Shown here: positions 61,211 through 64,000 of the stretch, one piece after another
How the letters are laid out: each line of letters opens with the position of its first letter
Numbering within the stretch: position 1 is the first letter of the stretch
DNA from: Pelagibius sp. Alg239-R121
GTDB taxonomy: Bacteria > Pseudomonadota > Alphaproteobacteria > Kiloniellales > Kiloniellaceae
Reading direction: 5' to 3'
Length of the DNA stretch: 64,000 nucleotides
NCBI RefSeq assembly: GCF_947331435.1
Contig: NZ_CAMZOF010000003.1
Span: 558,001 to 622,000 of the forward strand
The notes under the pieces: model-generated
Databases searched by the model: none
Told to the model about the DNA's origin: nothing
The model's input: the letters and a program-made list of their open reading frames with translations, nothing else
Made by a program: the position numbers and the translations under genes

Positions 61211-61315
61211 CTTTGCCGGCTGTCATTTTACTGTGGTCCGGGCGCTTTTCGGTTTATCGCGGGTCAAGTTTTATGTCGCGCCAGGGTTATAGCAAGTTTA
61301 GAAGAAAAATCATAC

Positions 61316-61333
61316 AACTCTTATATAAGAGTT
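61316..61333. promoter_or_regulatory. Perfect 18-bp palindromic operator
   Basis: AACTCTTATATAAGAGTT is an uninterrupted palindrome in the divergent gap, 11 bp upstream of the probable -35 element of the SuyA-like gene. It is the best candidate for the binding site of the UTRA-type regulator encoded on the other strand. Confidence 0.65.
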
Positions 61334-61344
61334 AAAAGAATATC

Positions 61345-61372
61345 TTGACCTGCGGACTGCGCCGGGCATAAC
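61345..61372 (+). promoter_or_regulatory. Putative promoter of the SuyAB-like genes
   Basis: TTGACC (61345-61350), a 16-bp spacer and CATAAC (61367-61372), about 70 bp before the GTG start of the SuyA-like gene. Confidence 0.5.
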
Positions 61373-61442
61373 GTCGGACAGATTTTACGCCGCCCCTGCC
61401 GTTTGTCGTTCAGCGGGCGGATTTCTGCATGGGAGGACTTAA

Positions 61443-61730
61443 GTGACAGCACCCGATTTTCTCGTCCATGAGACGAAGGACACCGTTGGTGTCATCGTGG
61501 TCGAAGGCATCGAAGCCGGTCAGGAACTGACTGGATGGCTGATGGAGACCGACGAGACGCTTTCGATTACTGCGCTCGACCCGATTCCCCTGGGGCACAA
61601 GGTTGCACTGGGTGATATCGCGAATGGCGACACGATCATCAAGTACAGCCATGACATCGGCAAGGCGATCGCCGACATCGGCAAGGGACATCACGCCCAC
61701 GTTCACAACGTCAAGACCAAGAGGTGGTAG
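61443..61730 (+). CDS. suyA: UxaA-family small subunit, SuyA-like ((2R)-sulfolactate sulfo-lyase alpha)
   Basis: 95 residues forming one SAF-type domain: [55 protein letters not shown] and [15 protein letters not shown]. The same fold occurs as the small part of altronate dehydratase. Stand-alone small subunits next to a 390-residue large subunit are the SuyAB layout, which splits (2R)-sulfolactate to pyruvate and sulfite. The neighbouring tricarboxylate-type binding protein fits that reading. GGGAGGAC is well placed before GTG 61443. Assignment of substrate is from family memory and context; an altronate-like sugar acid is the alternative. Confidence 0.78.
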   Translation: MTAPDFLVHETKDTVGVIVVEGIEAGQELTGWLMETDETLSITALDPIPLGHKVALGDIANGDTIIKYSHDIGKAIADIGKGHHAHVHNVKTKRW

Positions 61731-61732
61731 GT

Positions 61733-62902
61733 ATGGCGCAATCAAGCTTTTGGGGATATCGCCGCGAAAACAATCGTGTCGGCGTCCGGAACCACGTCAT
61801 CATTCTGCCGCTCGACGATCTCTCCAATGCGGCTTGCGAAGCCGTGGCCAACAACATCCAGGGCTGCATGGCCCTGCCGCATCACTACGGCCGTCTGCAG
61901 TTCGGTGAGGATCTGGAGTTGCATTTCCGTACTCTGATCGGGACCGGCAGCAACCCTAACGTGGCAGCGGTTGTTGTGATTGGTATCGAGCCGGTCTGGA
62001 CCAAACGGATCGTTGACGGTATTGCCGCCACCGGTAAGCCGGTCGAGGGTTTCGCCATCGAGCAGAACGGCGACATCAATACCATTGCCGCAGCATCCCG
62101 CAAGGCGAAGGAATACGTTCAGTGGGCCAGCGAAAAGACCCGCGAGGAATGTGGCCTGGGCGAGCTCTGGGTCTCGACCAAGTGTGGCGAATCCGACACG
62201 ACCTCGGGCCTGGCCTCGAACCCGACGGTGGGTAACTTCATCGACAAGGTCGACGTCCAGGGCGCCACCACCTGCTTCGGTGAGACGTCCGAGCTGACCG
62301 GCGCCGAACTGGAGTGCGCCAAGCGCGGCGTAACCCCTGAAATCGGCAAGAAGTTCCTCGCCACCTGGCAGGCCTATATGGATGAGGTGATCGAGCCCTT
62401 TAAGACCAGCGATCTTTCCGACAGTCAGCCAACCAAAGGCAATATCGAGGGCGGTCTGACCACCATCGAGGAGAAGGCTTTCGGCAACTTCGAGAAGATT
62501 GGCAAGAAGACCAACTTCGTCGATGTCCTGCAGCCGGCCGAAGCGCCTTCGAGCGGACCCGGTCTGTACTTCATGGACACCTCCTCGGCAGCTGCCGAGT
62601 GTGTGACTCTGCAAGCGGCTGCCGGTTTCGTAGTTCACCTTTTCCCAACTGGTCAGGGCAATATCATCGGCAATCCGATTGAGCCGGTCATCAAGCTGAC
62701 TGCAAATCCGCGTACCGTGCGGACAATGGGAGAGCATGTTGATGTCGATGTGTCCGGCATCCTGCGACGCGAAATGAATATGGATGAAGCAGGTGATGCG
62801 CTGCTCGACATGACGATCCGGACCTGTAACGGACGCTTGACCGCTGCAGAAGCGCTTGGGCACCGCGAGTTCGTTATGACCAAGCTGTACCGAAGCGCTT
62901 AG
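61733..62902 (+). CDS. suyB: UxaA-family large subunit, SuyB-like ((2R)-sulfolactate sulfo-lyase beta)
   Basis: 389 residues. Key blocks: [60 protein letters not shown] (iron-sulfur cysteine region), [32 protein letters not shown], and [20 protein letters not shown]. These are shared by UxaA-type dehydratases; the [15 protein letters not shown] stretch and stand-alone size are what I recall of SuyB. The enzyme would eliminate sulfite from sulfolactate using iron. ATG 61733 is 2 bp after the small-subunit stop, with GAGGTGG before it. The GC-rich stem-loop after the gene separates it from the binding-protein gene. Confidence 0.8.
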   Translation: MAQSSFWGYRRENNRVGVRNHVIILPLDDLSNAACEAVANNIQGCMALPHHYGRLQFGEDLELHFRTLIGTGSNPNVAAVVVIGIEPVWTKRIVDGIAATGKPVEGFAIEQNGDINTIAAASRKAKEYVQWASEKTREECGLGELWVSTKCGESDTTSGLASNPTVGNFIDKVDVQGATTCFGETSELTGAELECAKRGVTPEIGKKFLATWQAYMDEVIEPFKTSDLSDSQPTKGNIEGGLTTIEEKAFGNFEKIGKKTNFVDVLQPAEAPSSGPGLYFMDTSSAAAECVTLQAAAGFVVHLFPTGQGNIIGNPIEPVIKLTANPRTVRTMGEHVDVDVSGILRREMNMDEAGDALLDMTIRTCNGRLTAAEALGHREFVMTKLYRSA

Positions 62903-62920
62903 TTTCGGTTGTTATCGGTT

Positions 62921-62951
62921 CGGGGCGATGTAATAGACTTACGTCGCCCCG
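62921..62951 (+). terminator. Stem-loop between SuyB-like and binding-protein genes
   Basis: CGGGGCGA (62921-62928) pairs with TCGCCCCG (62944-62951), with an inner GTAA/TTAC extension. There is no T-run, so read-through into the next gene is likely. A smaller stem, CCCCG/CGGGG, is at 62990-63005. Confidence 0.55.
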
Positions 62952-63039
62952 AGCATTGCCTGCTCGTCTTGCAGGTGTGTTACCTGATACCCCGAAGATA
63001 CGGGGACCATAAGAATCGGCGTACATTCAGGAGGAACCT

Positions 63040-64000
63040 ATGGATATTCTGAGAAAAATCGGTGCCACTACGGTGGTCGCGGCGATGTCATTGGCGGCGA
63101 TCGCAATGATTTCTGGCGTACCGACGGCGCAAGCCTTTCCCGACAAACCTGTCAACTACATCATTCCCTTCGGACCAGGTGGCGAGTCCGACATAACGGC
63201 ACGTCACCAGCAGTCCTTCTTCAAAGAGAAGTTCGGCCAGGATCTGGTGATCGCGTACAAGCCCGGCGGCGGTGGTGCGGTCGGCTGGTCGCAACTCAAC
63301 GGCATGATCGGCGACGGCTACACAATGATGGGCATCAACCTGCCGCACATCGTGGTCAAGCCCCTGCAGAAGGATGTCGGTTTCAAGACCGAGGACATCA
63401 CTGGCGTCTACATGTTCCATTACACCCCCGATGCGATCGTCGTGAACGCAAGCAGTGATATCAAGTCGCTTCAGGATCTGGTCGACTACGCGAAAGCCAA
63501 TCCTGGCAAGCTGACAATGTCAGGTTCGGGTAAGGGTACTGCCAATCATCTCGCGCAGGTTCGCTTCGACAAGATGGCCGGCGTCAAGACGACTTATGTC
63601 GCTTTCAAGGGAACCGGTAAGGCCGTTGCGGCTCTGCTGGGGGATCAGGTAAAGGCGGAGTGGGGTTACACTTCGGTGGGTGCCAAGCATGAAGGCAAGG
63701 TCCGTATGCTGGCGGTTGCCATGGAACAGCGTCATCCGAAATTCCCGGATGTTCCGACCTTCAAGGAGCTCGGCTTCGATCTGGTTTCTGGGGCCTATCG
63801 TGGCATCGCGGTTCCCAAGTCCACGCCAGAAGATGTGCGCGTAAAGCTCTCCGAGATGATCGGCGAAATCAACGCGGATCCGGAGTTTCGCAAGCGCATG
63901 GAAAACGACGGCATGGCTTTGCTCGATGTCGGTTACAAGGATCTCAACGCCTTTGTTGCCGAGCAGGCAAAGGCATATGAGGAAGCTGCGCGTGAAGCCG
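63040..64000 (+). CDS. Tripartite tricarboxylate transporter substrate-binding protein, cut by window end
   Basis: At least 320 residues; the gene continues past the window. A signal peptide ends near PTAQAFPDKP; the Bug/TctC pattern follows: VNYIIPFGPGGESDITARHQ, GGGGAVGWSQLNG, VVNASSDIKSLQDLVDYAKANPGK, and VPTFKELGFDLVSGAYRGIAVPK. AGGAGG precedes ATG 63040. In sulfolactate-degrading bacteria a TTT uptake system of this kind (SlcHFG) is encoded beside SuyAB, which supports the assignment of the two preceding genes. The membrane subunits are expected just beyond the window. Confidence 0.93.
   Translation, partial: MDILRKIGATTVVAAMSLAAIAMISGVPTAQAFPDKPVNYIIPFGPGGESDITARHQQSFFKEKFGQDLVIAYKPGGGGAVGWSQLNGMIGDGYTMMGINLPHIVVKPLQKDVGFKTEDITGVYMFHYTPDAIVVNASSDIKSLQDLVDYAKANPGKLTMSGSGKGTANHLAQVRFDKMAGVKTTYVAFKGTGKAVAALLGDQVKAEWGYTSVGAKHEGKVRMLAVAMEQRHPKFPDVPTFKELGFDLVSGAYRGIAVPKSTPEDVRVKLSEMIGEINADPEFRKRMENDGMALLDVGYKDLNAFVAEQAKAYEEAAREA

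Noticed and set aside
61742-62863. A 373-codon open frame opposite the SuyB-like gene
   Set aside because: Same reason: antisense to a confidently identified gene and with low-complexity, glycine-rich composition.

Overview
The window looks like chromosome of an alphaproteobacterium, most probably a marine or halotolerant Rhodospirillales relative. The grounds are family content and gene order, not a database search: alpha-type SerC followed by SerA, the HisZ-PurA pair, an alphaproteobacterial RpoH, RluD divergent from a small DUF6476-like membrane protein, DUF1127, DUF2277 and DUF3012 proteins, and many dipeptide-type ABC and tricarboxylate-type transporters. Coding density is high and genes are GC-rich. 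There is one tRNA gene (Glu, CTC), no rRNA, no CRISPR array, no integrase or transposase and no clear prophage.

Layout. 1-4.8 kb: the end of thiD, a MocR-type PLP regulator divergent from a DUF1127 protein and a PhzF-family enzyme, then an SLC13-type anion permease. 5-11.2 kb: housekeeping biosynthesis (serC-serA, hisZ-purA) with a small PqiA-like protein. 11.5-14.9 kb: an unusual degenerate kinase-like protein with a C-terminal membrane anchor, a partner membrane protein, and an opposing membrane protein. 15-18.8 kb: rpoH, rluD, a DUF6476-like protein, threonine aldolase and tRNA-Glu. 19.1-21.8 kb: an ECF sigma factor overlapping a membrane-anchored VWA protein that probably acts as its anti-sigma partner. 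21.8-31.5 kb: a catabolic locus with a polysaccharide-deacetylase/allantoinase-like enzyme, a complete oligopeptide-type ABC importer, a MarR regulator with two matching operator candidates, a creatininase-family amidohydrolase, a ketopantoate-reductase-like protein and an SDR. 31.6-36.5 kb: small conserved proteins, a TauE-type exporter and an ABC exporter. 36.8-39.8 kb: GntR regulator, PhyH dioxygenase and a SAF-domain oxidoreductase. 39.8-51.4 kb (minus strand): a second peptide ABC importer with its own GntR regulator, a cytoplasmic gamma-glutamyltransferase and a DUF1028 hydrolase, which reads as a gamma-glutamyl-peptide uptake and degradation unit. 51.7-55.8 kb: three uncharacterised cell-envelope genes (lipoprotein, 676-residue helical-repeat protein, peptidoglycan-binding GH19-like enzyme). 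56.3-64 kb: a cNMP-EAL phosphodiesterase with no ordinary start codon, phosphotransacetylase, IclR, DUF427, then a GntR regulator divergent from a SuyAB-like sulfolactate sulfo-lyase pair and a tricarboxylate-type binding protein that runs off the end.

The most unusual non-coding signal is a family of at least five intergenic palindromic repeats sharing the 3' arm TCAAGAGCGAYCGCACTCT (about 11.24, 22.77, 32.6, 48.3 and 57.6 kb). Stem sequences differ between copies but base pairing is kept. One copy is flanked by two copies of a second 44-bp dyad, the first of which overlaps the stop codon of the EAL gene. All repeat and operator calls were made by eye.
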